From Gammaproteobacteria bacterium (GTDB lineage Bacteria > Pseudomonadota > Gammaproteobacteria > Eutrophobiales > Eutrophobiaceae), in the NCBI GenBank assembly GCA_004297165.1, contig SCUJ01000006.1:186001-250000 (forward strand): DNA of 64,000 bases. Direction: 5' to 3'. Below, in pieces: positions 39,988-47,922 of this stretch. The notes below the pieces were generated by a model that saw only the letters and a list, made by a program, of their open reading frames with translations, made no database searches and was not told the DNA's origin. Both the position numbers and the translations under genes were made by a program. How positions within the stretch are numbered: position 1 is the first letter of the stretch; the number at the start of each line of letters is the position of its first letter.

Positions 39988-41952
39988 TCAACTGAACCAG
40001 CGACTACGAATGACGCGCCGGCCCGTTCGCGGGGTTCCAGAAACAGCGAGGCCACCGCGTTGGGTGGCCTCAGTGGGTTGCTCGATTTGCGGATCGGGCT
40101 CGCCGGGCGGCGAGAGTCCGATTTGTCGTTCCAGTTCGCGCCAGTGCCGCTCTTCGAAACGGTCGAGGCCGGCAGCACTCGCCGCCGCGCGGGCATACAC
40201 GTAGCAGTCCAGGGCTTCGTTGCGCTCGCGCATCTTCTGCCACTCGCGGATGGCGAAGCCGTTGCGGTCGCGCCGGGTGATCAGCTGCTCGGCGCACAAC
40301 TGCTGCACGAATTCCGCATCGACCTTGGGCAGATGCACGAAGCCGGTGGGGTAACGCAGCGTGACGCCGTCCTCCAGCACATCCGCCGCCTTGCGCAGGT
40401 TGTTGTAGAACTCCAGCTTGGCGATGCCGACTGCGACCGAGAACACCTTGATGCCCCGGCGCAGCATCTTGCCGCCTTGTGAGAGATCGACCGCTGTCGG
40501 CGTGCCGACCAGGGCCGCGCCCTTGGGCACACCCTTGACCGCCATGACGCGAGGATCGCGTACCAGCCGCACGAAGGTGTAGGCTTCCTGCGTGGCGAAG
40601 CCGGTATCCAGCGCGAACCGGGCGAGCGGCAACTGCACGCCCGATTCGTGCGACCACGTCTCAGCGATCAGCTCACCGAGGCGTTTCCACACCGCGTCGC
40701 GGGCGGTGTCGCCCATCAGCACCCGGTGCTCGACGAGCCAGGACTCTTTGCTACGCCCGAAGGCCCAGATCGAGGTCTCGATGCGATCCTTCTGCACGTC
40801 GGCACCACCGACCAGCAGCAGACCGCCAGCCGGGATGCGGCCGATTGGATAGTCCTCGCGCCGCTCGATGAGCCGCTGCCAGTCGGGGGCTTCGCCTTCC
40901 TCGACCCAAGTCTCGCCAAGCTCGGTGTTCTTGAAGGTCTTGATGGCGGCCGCCGATCCGGATTCCTTGTTCACTGCACTCTCCCAGGCGGCGGCAATCT
41001 CCCGCCAACTGCGCCAGCCGACCGGGCTGTACAGGGACGAGAGGTGGAAGCCGGCGGTCTTGGCCCCGTTCTCCGGCACAAGTGCCCGCCACTCGCCGTG
41101 CTCCAGCATCCATGTCTTGTGCTGCTCCGGGATGGGCTCGTCGCAGGCCTCGCAGACGTAGGCTGCCGTCTCGGGCTGCCCTTTCTCCCATCGCAGCTGC
41201 TCGAAACGCAACCATTGCCGGTGCGAACAGTGCGGGCACGGCAGGAAGTAGCGGCGCTGGTCGCTGGCCTCGTACTCCCGCTCGATGCTGCTCGCGCCGG
41301 CAATCGTCGGCGTCGAGACGATGAAAATCTTGCGCCGGGCGAAGGTGCGGGTGCGCGCCTCGGCGAGCGAGATCGCATCGCCCTCGCCATCGACGTCCGA
41401 TGGGTAGCCATCGACCTCATCGAGAAACAGGTAACGCACCGGCATTGAGCGCAGGCCGACGGCGCTGTTCGCACCCGTCATCACCAGCACGCCACCGCGA
41501 AACTCCTTCGCCAGGATCGTGTTGCCGGCATCGCGGCTTCGGGCCGGCGCGATCAGTTCGGCCAGCACCGGCGATTCCTCGATCAGCGGGTCAATCCGCT
41601 GCTTGGAATTGCGCTTCGCCATTTCCACCGTGGGCGACACGGCCATCATCGGCCCGGGCGCGTGATGGATCACGTAGCCGATCCAGTTGTTGCCCATCTC
41701 GGTCGCGCCCAGTTGCGCCGCCTTCATGAACACGATCCGCTCGACTGCCGACATCGGCGACAGGCAGTCCATGATCGCCTTCAGGTACGGCGTGCGGCTG
41801 GTGCGCCAGCGGCCCGGCTCGGCTGACGCCTTGCTGGACAACATCCGGTGACGATCAGACCACTCGGATACGGTCAGCAGCGGATCGGGTGTCAGGCCCT
41901 CCCGCCAAGCACGCTCGATGTCGAGCCCTCCTTCGTAATCAGTATCCAGCAT
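39988..41952 (-). CDS. Terminase large subunit (gpA family)
   Basis: A 654-residue packaging ATPase and nuclease of the lambda gpA type. The N-terminal ATPase part has LTVSEWSDRHRMLSSKASAE (26-45), the Walker-A-like KAAQLGATEMGNNWIGY near 75 and the acidic LFLDEVDGYPSD near 163. A zinc-like CPHCSHRQW near 225 with a later CEACDEP pair is typical. The nuclease part starts near 400 (GGADVQKDRIETSIWAFG, with the metal-binding D). Start at 41952, sharing one base with the TerS stop. Confidence 0.95.
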   Translation of the reverse strand: MLDTDYEGGLDIERAWREGLTPDPLLTVSEWSDRHRMLSSKASAEPGRWRTSRTPYLKAIMDCLSPMSAVERIVFMKAAQLGATEMGNNWIGYVIHHAPGPMMAVSPTVEMAKRNSKQRIDPLIEESPVLAELIAPARSRDAGNTILAKEFRGGVLVMTGANSAVGLRSMPVRYLFLDEVDGYPSDVDGEGDAISLAEARTRTFARRKIFIVSTPTIAGASSIEREYEASDQRRYFLPCPHCSHRQWLRFEQLRWEKGQPETAAYVCEACDEPIPEQHKTWMLEHGEWRALVPENGAKTAGFHLSSLYSPVGWRSWREIAAAWESAVNKESGSAAAIKTFKNTELGETWVEEGEAPDWQRLIERREDYPIGRIPAGGLLLVGGADVQKDRIETSIWAFGRSKESWLVEHRVLMGDTARDAVWKRLGELIAETWSHESGVQLPLARFALDTGFATQEAYTFVRLVRDPRVMAVKGVPKGAALVGTPTAVDLSQGGKMLRRGIKVFSVAVGIAKLEFYNNLRKAADVLEDGVTLRYPTGFVHLPKVDAEFVQQLCAEQLITRRDRNGFAIREWQKMRERNEALDCYVYARAAASAAGLDRFEERHWRELERQIGLSPPGEPDPQIEQPTEATQRGGLAVSGTPRTGRRVIRSRWFS

Positions 41953-42482
41953 CAGTCCACCCGGGGGCGAACGTCGCCCAGTTCCTGCAAGTGTTCCCGC
42001 ACGGCAGTCTCCAGCGCGACGTGCAGCGTGTGAGCATCGACGCCGAGCTTCGATGCCATCTGGCCCGAGATGCGTGCTGGCCAGTTGAGCCACGCATCGC
42101 GCTCGGAACGTGCCAGTTTGAAAACGTGGGCGATGGCCTGAGGCCGGTCGACCAGTTCACCCTTGAGGCGTGCCAGGCGCACCTTGTTGGTCTGCGCCTT
42201 GACGACCTCATTGACGGTGCGGGCCTGCAGCAGCGACGTGCCACCGGCATTCATCGCCGGAGCAACCGGTTCGCCGGTAGGTTCCTTGACCGCGACCGTT
42301 TCAGCCCGGCGCTTGGTGCCCTCCTTGGGCGTGTCGGAATTCTTCGCCCAGTCCCGGTCGGCCTTGTCCGGATCGATGCTGCCATCGGCCTCCGGCGTGA
42401 TCCGCCCGGCACGAATGGCCTTGTGCACGGCGGTGTCCGACACCCCTCGGTGCCGTGCATAGGCGCGAATCGACAGTCCCAT
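41952..42482 (-). CDS. Terminase small subunit (Nu1-like)
   Basis: A 176-residue protein with an N-terminal helix-turn-helix (GLSIRAYARHRGVSDTAVHK, about 2-21, then AIRAG), a charged linker, and a helical oligomerisation part (about 80-176). It recognises the packaging site and delivers DNA to the large subunit. The ATG at 42482 has GGAG only 3 bases away; the ATG at 42491 and TTG at 42494 are alternatives. First gene of the head operon; divergent from the plus-strand cassette. Confidence 0.85.
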   Translation of the reverse strand: MGLSIRAYARHRGVSDTAVHKAIRAGRITPEADGSIDPDKADRDWAKNSDTPKEGTKRRAETVAVKEPTGEPVAPAMNAGGTSLLQARTVNEVVKAQTNKVRLARLKGELVDRPQAIAHVFKLARSERDAWLNWPARISGQMASKLGVDAHTLHVALETAVREHLQELGDVRPRVD

Positions 42483-42523
42483 GATCTCCATCAAGCATTG
42501 GTGCGGCCCCCAATCAGATTCAG

Positions 42524-42553
42524 CTTGGCTTCACTCGCGAACAGCGCGTTCAT
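42524..42553 (+). repeat. 30-bp leader repeat, copy 1
   Basis: CTTGGCTTC, a variable stretch, then ACAGCGCGTTCAT, followed by CATCAAC. It ends 36 bp before the start of the next small gene (42589). The copy has a near-palindromic GAACAGCGCGTTC. See the corresponding finding. Confidence 0.8.
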
Positions 42554-42588
42554 GCCATCACCATCAACGACGCCACAAGGTGAAAAAC

Positions 42589-42777
42589 ATGAGCAAGCAA
42601 GCCGCCAAAACCCTCGACCAGCAACTGCAGCAGATCGCGCTGGATCACCTGTTCATCGAAACCCTGGAAACCCGCCACAGCGACCGGCTGGACTTCCACG
42701 AGGTCAGCGTCTCGGGCATCAAGAGCGCCCTGTTGGCGGCCTACGAGGCGGGCCGGCAGGCCGCGAAGCAGGACTGA
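42589..42777 (+). CDS. Small DUF6900-like phage protein
   Basis: A 62-residue, mostly helical acidic protein (MSKQAAKTLDQQLQQIALDH...). It resembles small DUF6900 proteins of phages and plasmids; function unknown. First of four plus-strand genes in an otherwise minus-strand prophage, each with the same leader repeat. An AAGGTG site precedes the ATG. Confidence 0.7.
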   Translation: MSKQAAKTLDQQLQQIALDHLFIETLETRHSDRLDFHEVSVSGIKSALLAAYEAGRQAAKQD

Positions 42778-42794
42778 GAAAGAAGCAGAAGTCG

Positions 42795-42824
42795 CTTGGC
42801 TTCACTCTCGAACAGCGCGTTCAT
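42795..42824 (+). repeat. 30-bp leader repeat, copy 2
   Basis: Same element as copy 1, differing in one base of the variable part (CACTCTCG for CACTCGCG). It ends 35 bp before the start of the DUF3489 gene, with CATCAAC between. Confidence 0.8.
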
Positions 42825-42858
42825 GACCACACCATCAACCACCACGAAGGAGCATCAA

Positions 42859-43407
42859 ATGACCACCATCCAACTGACCCCTGCCCAGCACGCGATCCTC
42901 GCCTACGCCATCGAGCACACAGGCGGCAAGATCGAATGGTTCCCCGACAACATCAAGGGCGGTGCCCGCACCAAGGTGATGGAGGGCCTGTTCAACAAGG
43001 CTCTGATCACCCGAGACAGCACCGACTGGTTCGTCGCCGCCGAGGGCTACGACGCCCTGGGGCGCGCCCGGCCGACGCCGGCCACCATCCACCCCGACCC
43101 CGAGGTCGAGGCCGCCGTGTCGGCCGCAGAGGCCAACTGGGCGCAAGAAAAACAGGACGCGGCCAAGCAACTGCTCAAGGTCGGTGTCGAGGGCAAACCG
43201 CGCACCCGCGAGAACAGCAAGCAGGCCGCCGTGATCCAGATGCTGCAGCGCCCGGAGGGAGCCACCATCAACCAGATCTGCGCGGCCACCGGCTGGCAGG
43301 CGCACACCGTGCGCGGCACCTTTGCCGGGGCATTCAAGAAGAAACTCGGGCTCACCATCATCTCGGAGAAGCCCGAGGGCGGTGAGCGCATCTACCGCGT
43401 CGGTTGA
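42859..43407 (+). CDS. DUF3489 family protein
   Basis: A 182-residue protein. The C-terminal DUF3489 part is clear: RENSKQAAVIQMLQRPEGAT (about 114-133), INQICAATGWQAHTVRGTFA and GAFKKKLGLTI, a winged-helix-like DNA-binding fold. The N-terminal part (1-65) resembles a second small winged domain (LTPAQHAILAYAIEHTGGKI). Probably a phage or mobile-element regulator. A strong AAGGAG lies before the ATG. Confidence 0.85.
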   Translation: MTTIQLTPAQHAILAYAIEHTGGKIEWFPDNIKGGARTKVMEGLFNKALITRDSTDWFVAAEGYDALGRARPTPATIHPDPEVEAAVSAAEANWAQEKQDAAKQLLKVGVEGKPRTRENSKQAAVIQMLQRPEGATINQICAATGWQAHTVRGTFAGAFKKKLGLTIISEKPEGGERIYRVG

Positions 43408-43462
43408 ATTCGAGACGGGGTGGCGACATATCCACGCCACCCCAACGCGATCACCGAAATAG

Positions 43463-43492
43463 CTTGGCTTCCCGATTGAACAGCGCGTTCAT
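43463..43492 (+). repeat. 30-bp leader repeat, copy 3
   Basis: CTTGGCTTC, variable CCGATT, then GAACAGCGCGTTCAT. CATCAAC follows, then an AGGAG site and the ATG at 43527 (34 bp after the repeat). Confidence 0.8.
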
Positions 43493-43526
43493 ACGACTGT
43501 CATCAACGCAACCAGGAGCAACTGCC

Positions 43527-43859
43527 ATGACCACCGAAATCAGCAACCACGCCAACCCTATCCGTGTCCGATTCACCCGCAAGCCCGTCGACCTGCAGGA
43601 GGTGCTGGCGGCCACGCCCTACGACGAGCGCCCGGAGCCGGTGGTGGTCAGCGAAACCCGCGCATTGACCGTCGCCGAATACGATGTCTTCGCCAGCACG
43701 CTGCTGCAGGATCGCGACTGGCTGGCCGGCAAGGGCGGGTACCCCGACCAGACCACTCGGCACGTCGTCGAAGTCAAGGCCGAGAATCGCAAGACCCTGT
43801 ACGTCGACCCCTCGGGCAGCGCCTACGGGCGTTACGTCGGAATTGCGGTGGAAGCCTGA
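43527..43859 (+). CDS. Small phage protein of unknown function
   Basis: A 110-residue protein (MTTEISNHANPIRVRF...) with a mixed alpha/beta look: LQEVLAATPYDERPEPVVVS then RALTVAEYDVFASTLLQDRD and WLAGKGG, ending in a strand-rich RKTLYVDPSGSAYGRYVGIA. No family name is assigned with confidence. Third gene of the plus-strand cassette. Confidence 0.7.
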   Translation: MTTEISNHANPIRVRFTRKPVDLQEVLAATPYDERPEPVVVSETRALTVAEYDVFASTLLQDRDWLAGKGGYPDQTTRHVVEVKAENRKTLYVDPSGSAYGRYVGIAVEA

Positions 43860-43879
43860 AAAAAATGATTCAGAATGCG

Positions 43880-43909
43880 CTTGGCTTCTCAATCGAACAG
43901 CGCGTTCAT
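43880..43909 (+). repeat. 30-bp leader repeat, copy 4
   Basis: CTTGGCTTC, variable TCAATC, then GAACAGCGCGTTCAT. It ends 36 bp before the ATG at 43946, with CATCAAC and a GAAGGAG site between. Confidence 0.8.
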
Positions 43910-43945
43910 ACGGGTGTCGCAACCATCAACCCGAAGGAGAAAACG

Positions 43946-44314
43946 ATGACCACCACCAACACCATCCCCGCCACCCAAAACGATGCCTGGGGTTTTTGGG
44001 GAACGATGAACGACGACGCTCAGGCCGCCTGGCCCATCGCGATGACCGCGATCTCGGACGCCACCTGCCAGCCCCTCGAATCGGTCAGGGTTTTCCTCGA
44101 CAGCCGCCACGGGCGGCACTTTGCCGATGACGTCCTGAACGAGATGCTCCGGGGCCACGCGATCCAACAGGCGGTCGACGCGGCGGTTGCCCGCTGGATG
44201 GGCTGGACGATTGGCCGCCAGACCAGCAAGGAGTACGGCATCCCCAAGGGCCTGCCCTACCTGACGGGCTTTGTGATTCACTGCGAAATCTTCGAAGAAG
44301 AACTCGCCGCCTGA
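43946..44314 (+). CDS. Small phage protein of unknown function, end of plus-strand cassette
   Basis: A 122-residue helical protein. The middle has IQQAVDAAVARWMGWTIGRQ (about 73-92), followed by SKEYGIPKGLPYLTGFVIHC. An in-frame start further upstream would translate through leader copy 4, but the ATG at 43946 has the good ribosome-binding site. The gene ends 37 bp inside the convergent methyltransferase gene. Function unknown. Confidence 0.7.
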   Translation: MTTTNTIPATQNDAWGFWGTMNDDAQAAWPIAMTAISDATCQPLESVRVFLDSRHGRHFADDVLNEMLRGHAIQQAVDAAVARWMGWTIGRQTSKEYGIPKGLPYLTGFVIHCEIFEEELAA

Positions 44315-45546
44315 TCGAAGGGGACGCCATCCCCAAGCCGGGTGGCTTCACCGCCGCTGAAATCCTGCCAGCGGCGCACGATCACATCCACGTACTTCGG
44401 GTCGAGCTCGATGAGTCGCGCCCGTCGCCCCGACTTCTCGGCGGCGATCAGCGTGCTGCCGGAACCGCCAAACGGATCGAGCACCACGTCACCCGGGCGA
44501 CTGGAATTCCGAATTGCCCGCTCCATCAGTTCCACCGGCTTCATCGTTGGGTGCAGATCGTTCTTCTGCGGCTTCTTGATCTGCCAGACGTCGCCCTGGT
44601 CGCGGTCGCCACACCAGTGGCGCTCACCACCCTCCGGCCAGCCGTAGAGAATGGGCTCGTACTGGCGCTGGTAATCAGCCCGCCCCAGGGTGAAGGTGTT
44701 CTTGGCCCAAATGATGAACGTCGACCAGTGACCGCCGGCAGCCCGGAAAGCGGACTGCAGGGTATCCAGTTCGCTGGAGGACATCGCCACGTAGACGCCG
44801 CCCCGACAGTGGGCCAGCGTCGGTGTCAGTGCCGCCCGCAGGAAATCGTAGAAGCCATCGCCCAAGTTGTCGTTGAGGATCGCGCGGTTCTTGCCGCGCA
44901 TCTTGTCCTTGGCGCTGTTGGCGTAGTTCACATTGTAGGGCGGGTCGGTGAACACCATGCCGGCCAACTCGTCGCGCAGCACCGTGGCGTAAGCATCGGC
45001 ATCGGTGGCATCGCCGCAGAGCACACGATGCTCGCCGCAGACCCAGACATCGCCCGGTCGTGACACCGGCGTCTCCGGTACCTCGGGAGCGGCATCCTCG
45101 TCAGTCTGTCCCTCAGTGGTCGTCTCGCCACCGGCGAGCAGATCGACCAAGGCATCGGCATCGAAACCGGTCAGGGTCAGGTCGAAGTCGTCATCCTGCA
45201 GAGCGGCCAATTCCACTTGCAGCATCGCCTCGTCCCAGCCGGCATTTTCGGCGATCCGGTTGTCCGCGATCACCAGCGCCCGGCGCTGGGTTGGCGTCAG
45301 GTGGTCGAGCACCACGACCGGCACCGTTCCGATGCCGAGCTTATGGGCGGCGGCGAGTCGGCCATGCCCGGCCACGATAACGCCATCGCTGCCCGCGAGG
45401 ATGGGATTGGTGAAACCGAACTCCGCAATCGAGGCCGCGATCTGCGCCACCTGCGATTCGGAATGAGTACGGGCGTTCCGGGCATAGGGCACGAGCCGGT
45501 CGGTCGGCCACTGCTCGATCTTGTCGGCGAGCCAGGAGATGCTCAT
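44278..45546 (-). CDS. ParB-like domain fused to DPPY DNA methyltransferase
   Basis: A 422-residue protein. Residues 1-110 form a ParB/Srx-like domain (LVPYARNARTHSESQVAQIA, then GVIVAGHGRLAAA with the G-H-G-R core). Residues about 165-400 are a beta-class N6-adenine/N4-cytosine methyltransferase with catalytic TDPPYNV near 200 and SAM motif DPFGGSGST near 365. The target is unknown. Probably protects phage DNA. It overlaps the second, paralogous methyltransferase as ATGA. Confidence 0.92.
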   Translation of the reverse strand: MSISWLADKIEQWPTDRLVPYARNARTHSESQVAQIAASIAEFGFTNPILAGSDGVIVAGHGRLAAAHKLGIGTVPVVVLDHLTPTQRRALVIADNRIAENAGWDEAMLQVELAALQDDDFDLTLTGFDADALVDLLAGGETTTEGQTDEDAAPEVPETPVSRPGDVWVCGEHRVLCGDATDADAYATVLRDELAGMVFTDPPYNVNYANSAKDKMRGKNRAILNDNLGDGFYDFLRAALTPTLAHCRGGVYVAMSSSELDTLQSAFRAAGGHWSTFIIWAKNTFTLGRADYQRQYEPILYGWPEGGERHWCGDRDQGDVWQIKKPQKNDLHPTMKPVELMERAIRNSSRPGDVVLDPFGGSGSTLIAAEKSGRRARLIELDPKYVDVIVRRWQDFSGGEATRLGDGVPFDQAASSSSKISQ

Positions 45547-46949
45547 GCCCGCGCTCCCAATCGTTCGGCGATGACCTCATCGAAGGTCTGCCCGGTGGCC
45601 ACCAGGGTCACCGGCACGTCGGGAAAGTTCTGCTGGAAGCGCTTGACCGTCACGTCGACGTACTCGGGCGCGATCTCCGTCGCCCGAACTACTCGCCCGG
45701 TACGCTGGGCGGCGAGGATGGTGGTGCCCGAACCGCAGAACGGTTCGAACACGATCTCACCCTCGTCGGTGTAGGACTCCAGCACGAACTGGGGCAGCGC
45801 CACCGGGAACACGGCCGGGTGGTCAATGTCCTGCCCGATCTTTCCCTTGTGCCGCATGATGCGAACCACTGCGTCGGGAATGCGGAAGTCCTGAGTGACG
45901 GTGCCGACGTGGTTCCACGCTGTCTTGCTGCCGTCCTTGTTGCGCATGCCGCCGGCACTGGTGCCGTCGCCACGCAGATGGGTGTCGCGGCCGGCGTAGA
46001 TGCAGGGCACGATCTTGTTGGGGCGGCGCGCCTCGCTGTCCTTCCGGTTGAAGTGAAAGACGAATTCGAAGGCCGGTGCGAGCCGACCGTTCCAGTCGCC
46101 AGGCAACCCCGGTCCCTGATCCCAGACGTACCAGGCGAAGCGCCGCCAGCCCTGGGTACGCATCCAGTCAAGCCAGGCATCCCAGTACGGGATGACTTCC
46201 TGCTCGCGGTGGATCAGCCCGAGATTCACCAACACCTGGCCGTTGGCGGCCATCGGCAGCTGGGCGAAGACGCCGCGCATCAGGGCGTCCCAATCGATGA
46301 TTGTGTTGGTGTAGTCGCGCTGGTTGCCATAGGGCGGCGAGGTGAAGCAGAGCGCCGCTTGCTCGCCGGCCATCAGGGCCGCGACCACCTCGGCATCGGC
46401 TGCGTCGCCGCAAATGACGCGATGGGCACCCAGCTGCCAGACGTCACCGGGCCGGGAGACAGGCGTTGCCGGAGTGGCCGGCACGTCGTCGGCCGCATCG
46501 GGCTCGTCGTTCTCCTGATCATCGTCCGCTTCGTCGCCGACTGCAACATCGGTGGCGAGCAACTGCTCGATCTCGGCATCGTCGAAGCCGGTGAGCGCGA
46601 GGTCGTATCCCGCCTCGGACAGATCAGCCAGTTCCAGCGCCAGCATCGCGTCATCCCATCCGGCATCGAGCGCCAGGCGGTTGTCGGAAATCACGTAGGC
46701 GCGCTTCTGGGTGGGCGACAGGTGAGCCAGTTCGATGACTGGCACCTCGGCCAGTTCCAGCTTGCGCGCAGCCGCCAGCCGTCCGTGGCCAGCAATGATG
46801 CCGTTCTCGCCGTCCACCAGGATCGGATTCGTCCAGCCGTACTCGACGATGCTGGCAGCGATCTTCGCCACCTGCTCGTCGTTGTGCGTCCTCGGATTCC
46901 GGGCGTAGGGGATCAGCGTCTCGACCTTGCGGTACTCGACGTTGAGCAT
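45543..46949 (-). CDS. ParB-like domain fused to SPPY DNA methyltransferase
   Basis: A 468-residue protein (from MLNVEYRKVE) with the same plan as its neighbour: ParB/Srx-like domain (YARNPRTHNDEQVAKIAASI, then IIAGHGRLAAA) followed by a methyltransferase with TSPPYGN near 225 and the SAM motif EPFCGSGTT near 405. S-P-P-Y suggests N4-cytosine methylation. A linker near 150-180 is very acidic (DEADDDQENDEPDAADD). The ATG at 46949 is preferred; a GTG at 47012 would add 21 residues. The neighbouring paralogue differs in catalytic motif, so the two probably modify different bases. Confidence 0.9.
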   Translation of the reverse strand: MLNVEYRKVETLIPYARNPRTHNDEQVAKIAASIVEYGWTNPILVDGENGIIAGHGRLAAARKLELAEVPVIELAHLSPTQKRAYVISDNRLALDAGWDDAMLALELADLSEAGYDLALTGFDDAEIEQLLATDVAVGDEADDDQENDEPDAADDVPATPATPVSRPGDVWQLGAHRVICGDAADAEVVAALMAGEQAALCFTSPPYGNQRDYTNTIIDWDALMRGVFAQLPMAANGQVLVNLGLIHREQEVIPYWDAWLDWMRTQGWRRFAWYVWDQGPGLPGDWNGRLAPAFEFVFHFNRKDSEARRPNKIVPCIYAGRDTHLRGDGTSAGGMRNKDGSKTAWNHVGTVTQDFRIPDAVVRIMRHKGKIGQDIDHPAVFPVALPQFVLESYTDEGEIVFEPFCGSGTTILAAQRTGRVVRATEIAPEYVDVTVKRFQQNFPDVPVTLVATGQTFDEVIAERLGARA

Positions 46950-47044
46950 GTTCAGTTCGGGTTTCCAAAAAAGGTGCGGCCCGGACGGGTGAAAGGAGGA
47001 AAGCCCCGTCACGGGCCGCGAGGGTCGCTGCTGCGGTAGAAACT

Positions 47045-47068
47045 AAAAGGCCCGCGCAGTGGCGGGCC
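47045..47068 (-). terminator. Rho-independent terminator, minus strand
   Basis: GGCCCGC (47062-47068 complement) pairs with GCGGGCC and TTTTAG follows on the minus strand. It should end the replication operon transcript before the methyltransferase genes. Confidence 0.65.
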
Positions 47069-47082
47069 GGTAGGACTGGGGT

Positions 47083-47117
47083 GCAAACCTGCAAACCCTG
47101 CAAACCTCGGTTTGCAG
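47083..47117. repeat. GCAAACC direct and inverted repeats
   Basis: Three direct GCAAACC units (47083-47089, 47091-47097 and 47100-47106) are followed by an inverted unit. The last pair forms a perfect palindrome CTGCAAACC-TC-GGTTTGCAG (47098-47117). It lies between the terminator and the upstream gene, at the place of a promoter for the methyltransferase pair; an operator is likely. Confidence 0.6.
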
Positions 47118-47335
47118 TTTGACGCTAGCGAAATGCTGCGCTCGCGCCCCCCGCATGGGATTTTGGGAAGGAAGGACCCCTCTTGATTCGTGAGACCTTC
47201 ACTGCCCGCACCGCTGTCCAGAAGATAGCTGAAATACTACCCTTGATCGGCCCCCTTTGTTGCAGGGGGAAAAGTCGCGTTCTGCAACCGATGGCAGCGC
47301 ATGACAGCCCATGCACGACCAATCACGCTGAAAGA
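47118..47335. other. Non-coding stretch upstream of the methyltransferase genes
   Basis: Together with the terminator and GCAAACC repeats this completes a 386-bp gene-free stretch (46950-47335). A minus-strand frame of 65 codons (47125-47322) has no protein-like features and no ribosome-binding site. A promoter for the methyltransferase operon is expected here, but no clear -35/-10 pair was identified. Confidence 0.4.
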
Positions 47336-47725
47336 CTATCCCGCGACCGTGCAACCGTTCAGTTGGTCAGCCACCGTCTGCAATGCCCGTTGCCAGCGCC
47401 GCCACGCCGTCGTCCGGTCACAGCCGAAGCGCCGGCAGATGTCCTTCCACTCGCGTTGCTTGGCGCGCATCCAGATCAGGTGGCGTTGCTCCTCCTCCAG
47501 CCATTGCACCCAGCGCATCGTCTCCAGCATTCGGTCGATGGCCTCAGGGGTGGCTGGCAGTGGTCGGTACTGGTAGTCCCTGTCAGCGAATCCTTCCCAC
47601 TCCTTGCGCACGAAAGCGGGCCACACGTTGAAGTAGCCCTGCACTCTGACCGGGGGTAGTCGCCGCCCCGTCTCGGCCGCTTCGGCAAACCGAGCCGCCA
47701 CGTCGTCCATCGTCCATTCAGCCAT
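47336..47725 (-). CDS. DUF6362-like phage protein
   Basis: A 129-residue protein (MAEWTMDDVAARFAEAAETG...) with a conserved LPPVRVQGYFNVWPAFVRKE segment (about 23-42) and a C-terminal helix-turn-helix-like part: EWKDICRRFGCDRTTAWRRW (about 95-114). It fits DUF6362, putative phage regulators placed at the end of replication operons. GGAGG 9 bases before the ATG at 47725. Confidence 0.8.
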   Translation of the reverse strand: MAEWTMDDVAARFAEAAETGRRLPPVRVQGYFNVWPAFVRKEWEGFADRDYQYRPLPATPEAIDRMLETMRWVQWLEEEQRHLIWMRAKQREWKDICRRFGCDRTTAWRRWQRALQTVADQLNGCTVAG

Positions 47726-47921
47726 GACGTTTTCCTCCGTACAGGCGTTCCCCAATCCGCCGCACAAATTCACGCTCAACGAAATCCAGCCGCGTGTCCT
47801 CCTCGGATACCACGAGAATGTGCTGGTCACGCCAGCCGGTTTGCTTGATGGCTTCCAGGTCGGATGTCTGCGGTTGCAGGCGGCCGAGGGGGCAGCGGTA
47901 TTGCTGTGCCGGGATCTTCAC
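47718..47921 (-). CDS. Small phage protein, GTG start
   Basis: A 67-residue protein starting with GTG at 47921 after AGGAGG. It has a KIPAQQYRCPLGRLQPQTSD start and a DTRLDFVEREFVRRIGERLY end. It overlaps its downstream neighbour by 8 bp and follows the RuvC-like gene by 1 bp, so it belongs to the operon. Function unknown. Confidence 0.6.
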   Translation of the reverse strand: MKIPAQQYRCPLGRLQPQTSDLEAIKQTGWRDQHILVVSEEDTRLDFVEREFVRRIGERLYGGKRHG

Positions 47922-47922
47922 G

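Noticed and set aside
42524-43909. Four leader repeats as a CRISPR array
   Set aside because: Spacing is 240-670 bp and genes lie between; no cas genes apart from an unrelated Cas4-like nuclease.
43865-43945. N-terminal extension of the 43946-44314 gene through leader copy 4
   Set aside because: The ATG at 43946 has the good ribosome-binding site and the spacing matches the other three copies, whose leaders are not joined to the gene.
47125-47322. 65-codon minus-strand frame upstream of the methyltransferase genes
   Set aside because: No ribosome-binding site, no recognisable features; left as non-coding.
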